A stretch of DNA of 64,000 nucleotides from Phellopilus nigrolimitatus (GCA_021029095.1 JAJOHG010000018.1:558001-622000), one strand, 5' to 3'; numbered from the stretch's first letter, positions 24,301 through 36,603 are shown. Numbers and translations: made by a program. Notes: a model not told the origin generated them from the letters alone.

Positions 24301-25293
24301 GTTGCCTCCGAGTACCGAGTACACAAAGCTGAGAAAGGCCTCCCACCGTCACCGTTATACGCAGCGTAAGGAGTCGAGTACAAGCACAAGCGGGAATCTG
24401 AATAAGGAAGACGAACTTCAGCTCCTGCCACAATCACGTGATGGGAAAGTAACGGCCGGAGGAACAAATGAAGTCACTGTAACTTATAAGCCACCAAGAT
24501 TCCAAAACAAAGTGTACTTCCCAGACGACTCTGAAATACTGCAAGAGGCCGCCAGCTGCAAAAGATTTTTGAGCCAGGAAAGCCACAACATGGTTGAAAA
24601 TGCGCTGCAGGTTCCCGATTTTGCAGCGGTAGCCATGGTGGTCTTCTCACCGCTTGAGACTCAGAACCGCTTAATAGCCTCCCCGTGCGGCACCCGCATT
24701 TGCGAAGCGACTGGTACGGAGCAAAATCTCGTGCTTGACGAACATGTTCTGTTTTCTTACATGTCTTCGTGATGAGACAATTTCAGTGTAGCCTCAAGGT
24801 GGCAACTTAGATTCCCGGTACTCACCAAATCTAGCCAACTTCGGGTCTTGTGGGTGAGCTGTCCTACGGACCATTATTGTCGCTGGGCGTTGCTTTCCAA
24901 GCTTCTAACACAACAAAGCCAGAGTGGCTCTGTACGCCAATCGGACCTGGAGTTCCAGCAGGCTCGCAGAACCTTCATAGGCTTACATACATGGATTGAA
25001 ACTACAGACCGAGCAGATCGAAAAGTCGAAGTAACCAGATATCAGTCAATTTGTTTGCGTATCTCATCGTGCTCACTTCTTTCCTTACCATCGGTACCTA
25101 CGGGTATAACTAATGTTTTCATTACATACTGATTTGCGCATTTCTCGTAGAACATCTTATATGCGTATGCAAACCCTTTCACCAAACTTTATGCATTAAC
25201 AGAAGTTCGACTGCATGCATCGGTCTCCCCCGACTTACAGATAGGAATGAGTACGAGCTCTAGCAAGGAGAGGGCTTTAGTTACTCACAATTG
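24301..25293. repeat. F-box spacer unit, inverted full copy
   Basis: This is the reverse-complement counterpart of 4023-5021, colinear over its whole length with scattered substitutions and small indels. It links the 5' end of F-box D to the 3' end of the truncated F-box E, just as 4023-5021 links B to A. Confidence 0.75.
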
Positions 25294-25976
25294 TTAATTT
25301 ACACTTTGATGGCAGATTGCGAGTGCTCGAGAACGCCACGCTAACATCTCTGCCCGCAAGGAATTTATATGCTCATCATGGTCCCGCCTCAAGGTCTGTA
25401 TTGCCTCTTGACTGTCCCTGTGAAATTGAATAAAGAAAGGAAGTAACCTTTCAACGTCCCTCCAGCGCTCAAAGAACACCTCCGTCTCTCTATCCAGCGC
25501 TTCACCATTATAATGGACCATAAACGTACACCATGAAGGGATGATGCGGCTCAGATACAAAGATACGTTTTTGGAATCGTAAATTGGGGATGCTCCAAGG
25601 TCCAGAACTTGAAGATTTCGAAAACCACGGGCATGAAGGAGGTCTGGCATGTTCGGCATGACCTCGGCATCAACATATAAGCCAAGCTTAACTAGCTGGG
25701 GGCAGGCTTCCGACAGCAACGTCAAAGTCAATGATGGGGAAACCTCATAACCAAGGGCCTCGTATTCAGAACGAGGGTTGTAAGAGAGCTACACTTCCCG
25801 AAAATATCAATCAACAGATCATTCGTTATGTCGATGGGATGAAGGAGATTGAGTTCTAGCATCTCCAAATGAGAAAATGAAGACAACGGCCTAAAATCCT
25901 CGGTGTGGATAAAGAGGATGGATTCAACTTGGCCTCCCATCGAAATGCTGCCTTCCACGGTGAGCCTCAAAGTCCT
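25294..25976 (-). pseudogene. truncated F-box/LRR copy E
   Basis: Only the C-terminal third of an F-box/LRR protein remains: about 80 codons (25970-25728) ending after PLVMRF, then a frameshift and 145 codons (25731-25294) from LLSEACPQLV to the usual C terminus. Comparison with copy D shows missing bases around 25735-25750 where the frame changes. The 5' end stops abruptly at about 25976, beside the 3' flank of the protease gene. No F-box is present. It is the decayed partner of copy A in the inverted arm. Confidence 0.85.
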
Positions 25977-26100
25977 TCACATTCTTCTCAATATTCTGGA
26001 TGGTGGGGGAAGTGAAAAGGGAGAGGAAAAGGTCCGCTGAGAAAACATTCCGCTGAGGAAAAGTCCGCTGTGCGTCGAGCTTGTCGGGCTCGCGACAAAC

Positions 26101-27828
26101 CTACTCGACGACCTGGTAGAGGAAGCAGTCGGGGTACTTGGCCTTGATCTCATTCTCAATCCACCAGTACGGGGTGATGTACGTGATATCGGTCTCGTCG
26201 GGAGGGCCTGCGCCGCCGGTGAGGATTCCGACGATGCGACCATCCCTGGAGAGGACGATGGACCCAGAGTCGCCAGGGTCGGAGAACTTCCTGCGCGTCT
26301 TATCGTAGGCCAAGACGGCGACCTCGATGGAGAGTTGCTTGATGCCGTACTCGTCATAGGTGCGGGTAAAGGACTCGAGACCGTTGACGCGACCGACGGT
26401 GGTCTCCGTTGTTAAACCGTTCTTTACCACGAGCAGGCACTTCTCACCGTGGACGTCGAGGTGCTGGGGGTTGCGGATCTCGTCGTCCGGGACGACGCCG
26501 TCAGCCTGGAGGAGACCATCCTGGGGGTACTGGTAGTTCGCTTGGTCGGCGGGCTGAGGGAACATTGTATTGCCAAAGTCAGCAATCGAGAGGTTCCCGC
26601 CTGCAGAGGAAAGAAAGTAATAGTCAGCTAAACCTGAAGACAAGAAGACGGGAGATGGAAACGCGACGAGAGATGAAGAAGACGAGAGACGGAGATGAGA
26701 TGGAGACAAAGATATGGAAAAAGACGTACCGACGTAGACCTTGTTTCCTTTGAAACTAGCCCAGTCGATTTTCTCGTTGTACAGCTCGATCAGAGCCCAG
26801 TCTTTGGTGAAACCGTGGGGATCGACCGAGACCTCGATCTTTTCGGAGTGCAACACAAAGCCAATGACGCGCTGGTCAGGGGTGGTACTGCGCTTAGTTA
26901 CCTCGTCGTGGAACGCGTTCACCTGCTCGATCTTCTTCTTCGCCCCCGCCACCAAGTCCACATGCTCCTGGCGCCTCTCGGTGACCCTGGTGGGCTCTCC
27001 CTGGACGGGATCCCCCAGCCTGCCAAGCACGTTGTTCCAGACGTCGATGGAGAGTAAGAGGTCGCGGATGGTGCTCATTAAGGCCTTGACGGCATTGTTG
27101 TAGCCCGTGTTACCGAGCGCGACGACCTCCTCACGAGACTGGCTTGTGTCCTTACGCGTCATTCCCGTGTTGGGGTAGACAGGAGGGGGGCGGGCGACGT
27201 GGGCGCAGGTCAGGATGGCGGTACGGTTGTCTTCTTCGCTAAGACGGAAGAAGAGAGCGCCTGTGCCCTCGAAGTGGGGGTACCTGAGGGGTGCAATGGA
27301 GAGACCGAGAGCGGTGGTGAAGGGCTTTCGCAGGTCGGGGACTTCATCGAGGAGGGGGTCGAACGAGAGGAGCTTGGGGCCGGCAGCGACGGAACGAGTG
27401 ACTACCAACTCGACAAAGGCAACCTCGATGTCAGGGAAGCCAGCCCCGGCGAGGATGTTCTTGACGAACGCGGTAGCGGCAAGGGCGGCGTCGTAGAGGA
27501 GGGAGCGGGGCTTCACACCGATGGAGAGGATGAGAGAGCAGAAAGGCTTGGCCTCCCTGGGGTTTGCGTAGGCGAGGGGGTTGATGGACGTCCAATTTAA
27601 GCTCATGGAGTCGAGGGATTGGTAGATGCTCTCGCCGACAGAGCGCCAAGTGGGCGCAATAGCGTGAGCGTAGACCGGGCGCGCCTCAAGTTCGATGCCC
27701 TGGGCCTGAGGGCCCTTGCGGACGGGCCAGTCAGGGCCAGACTTGAAGATACAGGGAGTGCGGCTGGGATAAAAGTCGCTGTAGGCATTGGGGTACTTGT
27801 CAATGAGGCGGATGTCGTTCGTGGGCAT
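26101..27828 (-). CDS. trypsin-fold serine protease-like protein
   Basis: Two exons (27828-26730, 26600-26101) join in phase and encode 532 aa. The start is the ATG at 27828; an upstream exon is possible because the frame stays open behind an AG at about 27870. The order of motifs fits a chymotrypsin-like fold: GTGALFFR and TCAHV (His210), DWALIEL (Asp343) and DPGDSGSIV (Ser478). A long helical insert separates His and Asp. No signal peptide is evident, so it may act inside the cell. The roughly 180-residue N-terminal part is not a domain I recognise. I infer a large basidiomycete family of uncharacterised proteases. The intron carries a purine-rich low-complexity stretch. Confidence 0.72.
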   Translation of the reverse strand: MPTNDIRLIDKYPNAYSDFYPSRTPCIFKSGPDWPVRKGPQAQGIELEARPVYAHAIAPTWRSVGESIYQSLDSMSLNWTSINPLAYANPREAKPFCSLILSIGVKPRSLLYDAALAATAFVKNILAGAGFPDIEVAFVELVVTRSVAAGPKLLSFDPLLDEVPDLRKPFTTALGLSIAPLRYPHFEGTGALFFRLSEEDNRTAILTCAHVARPPPVYPNTGMTRKDTSQSREEVVALGNTGYNNAVKALMSTIRDLLLSIDVWNNVLGRLGDPVQGEPTRVTERRQEHVDLVAGAKKKIEQVNAFHDEVTKRSTTPDQRVIGFVLHSEKIEVSVDPHGFTKDWALIELYNEKIDWASFKGNKVYVGTSFSISLSPSHLRLSSSSSLVAFPSPVFLSSGLADYYFLSSAGGNLSIADFGNTMFPQPADQANYQYPQDGLLQADGVVPDDEIRNPQHLDVHGEKCLLVVKNGLTTETTVGRVNGLESFTRTYDEYGIKQLSIEVAVLAYDKTRRKFSDPGDSGSIVLSRDGRIVGILTGGAGPPDETDITYITPYWWIENEIKAKYPDCFLYQVVE

Positions 27829-28731
27829 CACCGAGCGCGAGCTTGCCGTATGGTTGGAGGACCAGGAGCTCTGAAACAGACCAAGTCGTAAAGTGAATCT
27901 GCAATAGAATACCAGCTCAGTCTAGACGGTCAAAGACTCTATATTGTGTCTAGCTACCTACAATAGAATACCGGCTGATTACAGGTAGTTAATAAAAGAC
28001 TAAACTCTATGTGCAATAGGTTATACGTACCTCAGTCTAGACGGTACAAGACTGAGGTGCGCATATAGACAGAAAAAATGTAAATAGTCAGTTCCGCGGG
28101 TCACATAATATGAGACAAAGGAAATACGTTGCCACCAACACGCGAGCTGCTTAAATAGGTCATCGTCCATATTCTCAACAAGTCGTCATCTTGATTCGGG
28201 TTAGATAAGCACGCGTGTTTCTCATAAACTGTATCCTCCTAATTTGTTCATAGCAATCAAATTTCGTATGCAATTACAAATCTTCGTCTATGATTTATCA
28301 CTTATCGTCGGTAGGTTTCATGTATCTAAGATAGTAGCCGGAGAGATCAAGAGCAAGCCGATAGAATGGCAAACTTCACTTCTGCTCCTCGTCACAGTAA
28401 CATTTCGAATATTGAATTCTTACGAGTTCATTCAAGTACTATTCGAAGAGACGAGCTGCGAAAGCAGCTCTCCTTCCAAAATCGAATTGAGTCACGTGAC
28501 GTGTAGCATTGTTATGTCATACGTTCGTTCCTGTGCGATCACTGCATCCTCGCGCGCTGATGCACAGGATCTTCCGCTATACTCGTCTTGAAAACAGTCA
28601 ATCTTCAGCGGAAACAATGATATAAGGCAGTGTGCATTAAGCGGAATAGTTGCCTCTGTTATTGAGATCCCTTACGTGGACAACGTACACCTCGTCTCCT
28701 GTACTCTACTCTCCGACCACGACCACCGTTC
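27829..28731. other. intergenic with small repeats
   Basis: The upstream regions of two divergently oriented genes, the protease (minus) and the kinase fusion (plus). It contains direct repeats of CTCAGTCTAGACGGT (27916 and 28031) and the hairpin listed separately. No gene seen. Confidence 0.55.
28029..28058. repeat. perfect 10-bp hairpin
   Basis: The 10-base stem ACCTCAGTCT pairs perfectly with AGACTGAGGT across a 10-base loop. Its left arm and loop start (CTCAGTCTAGACGGT) are repeated once about 115 bases upstream without the right arm. It could be a footprint of a small foldback element or a protein-binding palindrome. Confidence 0.5.
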
Positions 28732-31700
28732 ATGAAGGACGAAATCGACGCGTCTGTATATGCAGATAATATTTCTAGGTATGATTTGAAGTCTCTTCTA
28801 TCAGCATTCTGCATAACCTTCAACACAGAGTGCACGAATGGCGCGAAGATGTCCAGTCTTACGCTGATGCCTACTCGTCCAGTTTCTCGGATACTGGAAA
28901 GCGTGATATCGATAGCCTGTCCGATGCTCTCAGTGATCTGCAAAGGCATTCAGATGACATAGACGCGAGCATCCGAGGATTCAGAAAAGTGCTGTCCGAT
29001 ATTTTGCTCTCCGAACATTCGTCGGTTGTCAGGGCACAACTGCTCGAAAGATGCCATACTATTGCTAAAAGCGTCTACAAGGATGCCATTCCCTTCACCT
29101 CGCTCCTCTGTGAACCATTAGACCCAGGTGGAGACCCACCACTTGTTTACGAAATCCGTCGACTACCCCTGAAGTTGCAAGACTTCAGTCAGCGCTCTTT
29201 GGATATCAGATCGAAACTGGATGTCTTGCGTTTCTTGATTAGCAGGTGGGACAGGAACCTTATTCCGTTATCTCGAGACTGGAGTGGTGACGTGGCGAAG
29301 ACCGTGCGGAGCGCTTGTTTGCGAAGAGGCGATCACGACAACGGAAACAGCATTTTCCAGTTTCTACGGCCTTTACTTGCGGCAAGACTCCGTGGTTTAA
29401 GTCTCGATGCTGACAGATTAGCAGGGACTGCTTTTGATACCAGTTACACCATTCGAATATTTCCGAATTTCGCGAACGATGAAGTACCATCGCCCTCGAG
29501 ACGAAAAGCTGTGCTTGCTTCGGATGGATATGGATTTACAGCTTTCATAACAATTCCACAATTCTATGATAAGATTAGACATCTGACGTCCACAACGTCT
29601 CGAGCACGTTTAGATGTCAACCGGACGTTACCTTCCCCCTCGTCTACTACATCCTCTCCATCCTCGCCTTCGTCCCCAGGTTCTTTTCCCGTCTCCGTGT
29701 TAACCATAGACTTTCTTGCTTCCCATTGCGCATGGTCACTTGAAATTGGGAAAAACTCCCTTCGACTTTTACTTTTGGACACAGACAGATCACACAAGAA
29801 CGACAGTTGTGTCGCTGAAGCAACTGTGGAAGTCAATACCTATGGTGAGACGATACCTGATGACCGCCGATCAATCCGAGGTCCAGTGCTCGTTTTCGCC
29901 CTTCCGAGAAGTTGTCTATATTTTCCCAATCGTCCTCACGCCGGACCTAGTTCAATTATAATCTATCCTTGCTTCCCCCTTGCTAATCCGCCCAGTCCGA
30001 TCTCTGGAGACAGTTCGGACGCGTTTTATTTAGGATCATCATCTCCCGCTAGCCGGAGTCATTCGTTGTCTGATATTTCGGGCTTCGACGACGAGCGCCT
30101 ATTCTGCGATGGATCTGGAGAATTATTCATTAAGCTTTCTACTCGACTTGACTCAACCTCTCCCCAGCAGACGAGCCTTCACACTTTAGTTCCAGCACTT
30201 GCACCTCGCCCGATCCCGATGTCAGTGCCTTCTGTGCCTGAAAGGGAGACATCAATAATGCCGTCCAGACCTACCATCGACGGCTCCAGCATCCCACATC
30301 GAAGAACGAGTTCATTACCTCTTCTGAAAGTCATCGGCCCTGAAAATACTTCGACCAGCAGTATCTGTACAGAGCAAACATCATTGGGTTCCATTCCGAG
30401 AGTAAGACCCCTTCCTATGCTGCCGGATGATCAGCTAGAAGGCCGATCAACTAATTCAGAAAATATCCAATTCGATCCTGAACGGATTACTCCGTATCCT
30501 ATCGTGGGTCATACTATACGTCGCTTGCCTACTCCGAAGTCACACTTCAGACATTACTCGACCCCAGACTTGCCACAACCGACTGCGGAGAGCATCTCAC
30601 CCGGGCCTGTTATTGCGCACCAGGAGCATGGAAACGACCCGGAAGACCCTCAGTCTGACAGTCATGTCCTTTCTATCACGACTCGGCGACCTCTGCCAAA
30701 GCCCCCTCTTACTATTGACACGGCCAATCTTGCAAGTGCCCAGGCGGGAATGCGAAGGCCGATATCACCACTGTCATCTCATAACCCTACTCCGACTATA
30801 ACCCACGACAAAACCCCGACAGTTCTTCTACCAAGTAGCTCCGGCTGGCAGACTCCTCCGGCGTCGAATGGGTTTAAAAATCACGCGAGCTTTTCAAGTG
30901 CCACAACTACAAGAGAATCATCACAGTGGATACCCCGCTCGCTCGCCCTGAGTTCAGGTCATCTACTGTCTGCGCAACACGACCGCCTTCAGACAGCGCT
31001 CAAGCCTCTCACGCCCATCAGTTCCTCAGGGAACCAGTCTCAAATGTGCTTAGAGATTGACGGGGATGCGGAACGAAGCCAGAACTGGAGAGATAACATG
31101 ATCCTGGAACTCGAAGATGTTTTTGGCTCCAACCTCCCTACGAAACGGATCCCACATTGCAAAACCCTTCAGACGGACCTCGTCATCTATCCTGTTCGTC
31201 ATCCTGCACATACTATTTTTTGAAGATCTAATGCACCTTTACAGATTTCAGCGCATTACTGTGTGCAATATCTTAATTGGTCTTCTGAAATATCGGAAAC
31301 GACTGATTGTGAAGCCCTTAATGTCGAGTAATTGCTTCTTTGTTACGTTTTTCTCGCTTGATATTCTGACCGTCTATTGACAGCTCATTTCGGACTAAGG
31401 CATACGATCTTTTTACTGGAAATCCTCTCAGGACCATCGCGAGACAGGCCGCAGCCCGCAGTCTAATAATAGACGTACTCCGGCGTTCAGAGAAGGCCAT
31501 TTATACTGACCCTCGAGACTCCAAATTCAACTGGGCACTTCTATTCCGCCAATCTCTGAGATTTGACGAGCACGACATGGCGCTTTCTACGACTTCCATG
31601 CTCAACACTAAGCTAAGCGATGTTATTGTGCAAGATGCGTTGAAAATGGATGAGGATGATCTTCTTAGCCTCATGGACGTTTTGCAATCGGTTAGCAGCT

Positions 31701-32948
31701 ACTTCTACGGAAGTTGACTGTTATTAAAGCACTATTTTGCAGCTCATCGACAGGCAATTTGAATCGCATCGCGTTTTGGAGCGTTTTCTTCAGAAACTAG
31801 TCAACGCGACCGGCTTCCTTCCTAAATATCTTTTCTTGCCAGGTGTTAAGCGAGTCGGTGATAATCCGGTTACCGGAGGAGGTTTCGCTGATGTATGGAA
31901 AGGCAAAATGGGCGAGCGTCATGTAGCTCTTAAAGTCCTCAGAATTTTTGGCCTCGCTAACAACGAGCATGATCATCATCAGGCATGTCTTGGAATTTAC
32001 GCGGTTTATCTTTCCTGCTATATTCTGATCGATTTAAATTGCCACTGCAGGATTTCTGCAAAGAAGCGATGATCTGGCGCCAATTTCGTCACCAGAATAT
32101 CTTGCCGTTTTATGGCGTAAGTACCGACGAATTCTCCCCTCGACTTGCATTAGTCTCGCCATGGATGGATAACGGTGATGTCCTCTCACATCTGAAGAGG
32201 AGTCCAGACATAAATCGAACTACATTGGTGGGTCTCTTCCGATTGTAAATCTAATATAGAAGACGAGATTCACCTATATGTAAGATTGCCGGTATTTCTC
32301 TGGGCCTATGCTACCTGCATGACCTGAAACCACTGGTAATCCACGGGGACCTACGAGCAGTAGGTTCTCATTACTCGATTAGCCTTTGTGCTTTCAGTCA
32401 TATCTTAATGGCAAACCTGTCTAGGCCAATGTATTAGTTGATCGTCATGGACGTCCAAAACTTGCCGACTTCGGCTTAGCGAAGATTGTAGACTCACAGG
32501 CATCCACAATGGGAGGGACATCATTCATGGGGAAGGGCGCAATGCGCTGGCAGGCTCCCGAACTTCTCGACTCGAGCCGCTTTAGCGGTGTCCCTTGTGA
32601 AATCACAACATACAGCGATGTCTACGCGTTTGCGTCAGTATGTTTAGAGGTGTGCACATTTCCTTGATGACTAGTGTATTTTCGTGCTGTTCGCCCGTAT
32701 TGCTCACAGACCGATGAATCGTGTAGGTATTTACCGGAGACGTCCCGTTCTCACATCTCCGAGACGGCGAGGTCGTTCTTGAAATCGTTATACGTGACAA
32801 GCGGCCACCACGACCGGGCGCATCAGCTACGGAGCGCGGATTGTCTGACAATATGTGGGCGCTGATGCAGAAATGCTGGACGACACATCCATTCGAGAGA
32901 CCTGATATACAGTCTGTTGTACGAGACTTGACGGCGGATTACCCCTGA
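28732..32948 (+). CDS. novel N-terminal domain fused to TKL-like kinase
   Basis: Nine exons (28732-28778, 28829-31193, 31245-31327, 31384-31690, 31743-31982, 32051-32227, 32285-32359, 32425-32649, 32727-32948) join in phase and encode about 1246 aa. Residues 1-470 form an unrecognised domain shared with the gene at 36604. A Pro/Ser-rich linker follows to about 790. From about 975 lies a protein kinase: glycine loop GGGFADVWKG, VALK lysine, catalytic loop HGDLRAANVL (Asp about 1095), DFG and a QAPELL activation-segment end. HGDLR is typical of fungal tyrosine-kinase-like (TKL) kinases. The intron after HDHHQ seems to use a GC donor. The weakest joint is 31193/31245, so two separate genes remain possible. 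The role is probably signalling; the input is unknown. Confidence 0.72.
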
Positions 32949-33187
32949 TTGGCGCACCCGATGCACTAACTGTACACATACTTAAATGCTGAATGCCGTG
33001 CACTGGGTATTGGAACAATATTTATACTTGGTATATTAGCACACTTAATACATCATCTCGCACGTATATAACACCAGGATAAGCAAACATAAGAGTTTAA
33101 AATGTCCTTTTGACTTTTGGGCCGCTCGCCTCAACAGGTTTGCATTCGGCCCGATACCTGAAACCGACGATGATAGATTCGCCATTT

Positions 33188-35290
33188 TCAGAGCAAGTAA
33201 GACGAAAAGTCGAATGCGCCTTTGGCCTGAGATGCCGCCAGCGACACTTGCTTCAGGGTTGCCCATGACGGGTCGGTGTTCACGCCAATCTCGAAGTCGC
33301 TTGAGCCCTAGAGGGTCATGAGGTGCAAGTCTCAACACCAGAGAAGACAAGCAAGACGAAGAGCAACGTACGTGAGGATCGGCGTTAGGGATGGCCTGCC
33401 AGTAAAGCCAAGGCAAGCCAGCATCCGTGATTGCTCCGGCCCACTGTTGGATGTTCTTGTTGCGCGTATCGGAGTCGAGTGCGCTGCCTTCGGGACAGTT
33501 GTTGTTCGACGTGGAAAAGTAGCATGCGCCCCTATCAGAAGTAAAATTTGATTAGGACGCGACGAAAAAAGAATGGAAGCAGCGAGATTATCAAGCGCAT
33601 AGAGGAAATAACCACTCGTATACAATGTTAGAGTACATACCACTCCTGGAAAATCAGTTTCTTATTGTTGCTCATCGCCTTGGTCACATAGCTCTGGAGT
33701 TTACTAGTGTCGAAGTCCGTTGTGCCATAGCCATGGAATCCAAGTATGTCAAGGCTATCGCAGGTAAACCAGTCACTCTGCATCGACTCGTCGACCCACG
33801 AAGCACCGCCCGTCGTCACAAGGATCTGTACGAAAATAAAATAAAAATCAGCGCAGAGAAGGGCGAAGCATTGGAAAGAAAAACGCACGCCGCTATTGTT
33901 GCCTAGTTCGCTCTTGATCGTAGTCGCTCTGTCGCATTGCCATTGCTGGTGCGCCGTTATGAAGCTTTGCCCCTGGTTAACGTAAAGTAAGTTCATCTCT
34001 AGCGAGCAAATTACAGTAAAATCTACGTACGTCTCCTATCATCGCTTCATTTTCCGCCTCGAATGCAAAAATGTACTGGTTCAGTTCTTTCCATTGCTTT
34101 CCGAGGGTTTTATGCTGGTGCTCAAGCACATGTTTGATTCGGTTGTCGAACTGTGACTGTGCTTGCGTATCGGTGTAGAAATTCGAGATACCGTACTGTT
34201 TGCCGTAGACATCTTTAGAATTCAGCGCGTTAAAGGAATGTATGCTTATTTGCAACTGTAAGACGAGAGTAAGTCCACTGATCTCATTTGTTACGATAAA
34301 GGAACCAAGGAGAGGAGAGCGAGTTAACTATGCGACTAAGTGCGTACCTTGATCCCGTAGGAGTTTGCGTCGACCATGAAATCGTCCAGATTATTCATTA
34401 CCGTATCATCGAATGTCCCGATCGTATTAGGCTCAAGGGACGGGTAGCCCGTAAGTTGCGTTCCCTGCATAACGTCATGACAATTAGCAGTGGTGTTTCA
34501 TGACTACCCTCAGATTCAAACTAGATGGCTCGGCCTCATACCTTTGTAGTCCCAGACGCCCCGTCAAGCCAGACGCGTAAGACCTTCATGTTCGCATCTT
34601 TCAATGCCCTTCGGACAGGAAAAAAACAAGTAGAAGTTGGTTCATCGGCGTTTGCAACGGTAATGATAAGTAGACTCACGACAGGTATGTCTTCCTCTGA
34701 TCCGCACTCAGGCCTGCGGCGTAGTATAGGTTCGAGCCCGCAAAGTTTGTTCCAGAGCCCGACCCGGTGCTGTTTCCACTACCTGTACTGTTTCCCGTGC
34801 TCGAAGGTTCGCTAGAGCTCGTAGTTGCGGTCCCGCTCATGCTTGTGCTTCCACTCCCGGTTGGGCTTTCGCTCCCACTTGTGCTTCCACTCCCACTCGG
34901 GCTCCAGCTCGTGGTTCCGCCACCGCTCGTGGTTCCGTACCCGCTCGTGGTTCCGTATCCGCTCGTGGTTCCGTACCCGCTCGTGGTTCCGGTGCTCGTA
35001 GTTCCGTCGCCTGTGGTTCCGTACCCGCTTGTGGTTCCGTCGCTCGTAGTTCCGTACCCACTCGTGGTTCCGTCGCTCGTGGTTCCATACCCACTCGTGG
35101 TTCCGCTCCCGCTGGGGCTCCAACTTGTACTTTCACTCCCGCTCGAGCTCGTTCTCGTGCTTGCGTTCCCGCTCATACTTGCGCTCGTACCTGAAGGACG
35201 ACAACTAGAGTGCGGTCGGCATACGGCACGAGCAGAAAGGAAAAGGATGGCAATAGCACAGCGTTGAACGGAAAGGTGGTGGATCTTCAT
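33188..35290 (-). CDS. secreted GH5-type glycoside hydrolase, repeat linker
   Basis: Eight exons (35290-34680, 34608-34542, 34464-34348, 34255-34031, 33972-33889, 33825-33641, 33531-33372, 33307-33188) join in phase and encode 522 aa. A signal peptide (CAIAILFLSARA) is followed by about 160 residues of Ser/Gly/Thr linker with SGYGTT and DGTT repeats. The catalytic domain runs from about 190 to 520: LRVWLDGASG, a beta-strand ISIHSFNAL, AENEAM (acid/base Glu335 after Asn334), then IFQEW (nucleophile Glu429), and a C-terminal PWLYWQ. The Asn-Glu plus Glu pattern is clan GH-A, most like GH5 endo-mannanases or glucanases. It acts outside the cell on plant or fungal wall polysaccharide. The exact substrate is not clear, and no carbohydrate-binding module is visible. 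Confidence 0.82.
34908..35112 (-). repeat. 18-bp minisatellite in GH5 linker
   Basis: About a dozen tandem units of 15-18 bases, based on GTGGTTCCGTACCCGCTC on the plus strand, encode the SGYGTT/DGTT linker repeats. Units are imperfect but keep frame. Copy number is likely to vary between strains. Confidence 0.8.
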
Positions 35291-35357
35291 AGTCAAACGT
35301 ATTTTTAGTAGCGCAAAGAGAGATTGAAGGAAACAAATGCTGGGATTCGCCACGTAT

Positions 35358-35364
35358 CTTTATA
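35358..35364 (-). promoter_or_regulatory. TATA box of GH5 gene
   Basis: TATAAAG lies 68 bases upstream of the GH5 start codon on the minus strand, a typical spacing for a fungal core promoter. No upstream regulator site is identified. Confidence 0.5.
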
Positions 35365-36603
35365 CGCCGCAATGCATTCTTATTGCTCACATAGGTCTAC
35401 CTCGCGCAGCACATAGATCGTCCCTAGTCTGACAGTGATTGCAAAATTTGCTTGAGTTGAAAGGGACGGAGTATTCGGTTTATCTCTTTGTAGACACTTT
35501 GCACGTTACGCACAAGTCGACTCGGCGCGCGGCCTTCCATAAGCAATAGACGACGGATATCACGAGGCTCGGGTTTTTCTCTTCGTTTGGACACATCCTG
35601 CAAAGTAACTAGACGTATCTTGCATCAAAAGGTGTAAGCTGGAGTAGAGAATTATTTATGATCGCGTTTGAATTGAGGGCGCCCGCAGAAAAGCAAGCAA
35701 AAAGCTTTCAGTAGTGAAAGACGAAAAAAAAAGAGTTGCGTATGTCGCTGGAGAAATATTGTTGACAGTTTACCATCGAAGACAAATATGGACGGTCCGG
35801 CTTTCCGCACCATTGCACATCGCTTATTGACAATCTTCCTCATTTAGTAATAGCGTTCTCCGGTACCTGTTGCTTTGCATAGCCCTGAGAAAAAAAAAAG
35901 TATACGGAAAGGTTGACCTGGCTGATCGAGGATACCAGGTTTGCTTATTCCAAGACGGCTTGAATCGGGGGCCGTGAAGCATCACGAGGATCGAAGAGGT
36001 CATCACGCATTCGGAGCGATTTACCTACTTACCTCCACGCGTACAGATCGGATTTGCAGGACGACATTCGATGACCCCGGAATATCTCGTCCCTCATGCT
36101 TCCAAAGTCTTCCATTCGTTCCTAATGTTGTAGGGCAGGTTAAGCAACGAGTGAGCGAAAGGTGGTCCGATGATGATCGACCTGTTATGAGGTATCAGGG
36201 GCGTGAATATGGTGATCCATTCTTCTATTATAAACGTAAAATACGTACAATTTCTTGAAAAATATCGCGGAGCGTAAGATCATTTTCTTGTTCACAACGA
36301 GTTTCCCTGTGATCGATTTTGGATAACAAATGTGAAGACATGTTCCAGTGCACGATTTTGAATGCTGAAACGAAGATCGAAGAAAGGAAAGGACAGGCGT
36401 TGTTGATCTCATCTTCGGCCATCACACGGCACTGCCAAATGATGGGCGCCTCCTACTGGGCGTACGTACTCACAGTCTCACACTCGCTCAAACTCTCATT
36501 TGAATTCCTGTGTCGCAATCAACTCGGTATTTTTGGATATCAAGATGCTAGTAGTCGAGTCATTGTTTGTTATTCTCGACCCACCCACCGTCTGCCTTGC
36601 ACG
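35365..36603. other. intergenic, no gene seen
   Basis: AT-rich DNA upstream of two divergent genes. An in-frame extension of the downstream gene runs back to 36319, but it begins with TTG and looks like leader, not protein. No other supported feature. Confidence 0.5.

Noticed and set aside
36319..36603. N-terminal extension of the stand-alone domain gene
   Set aside because: The frame begins with TTG and the residues look random; the first ATG at 36604 gives a sensible start.
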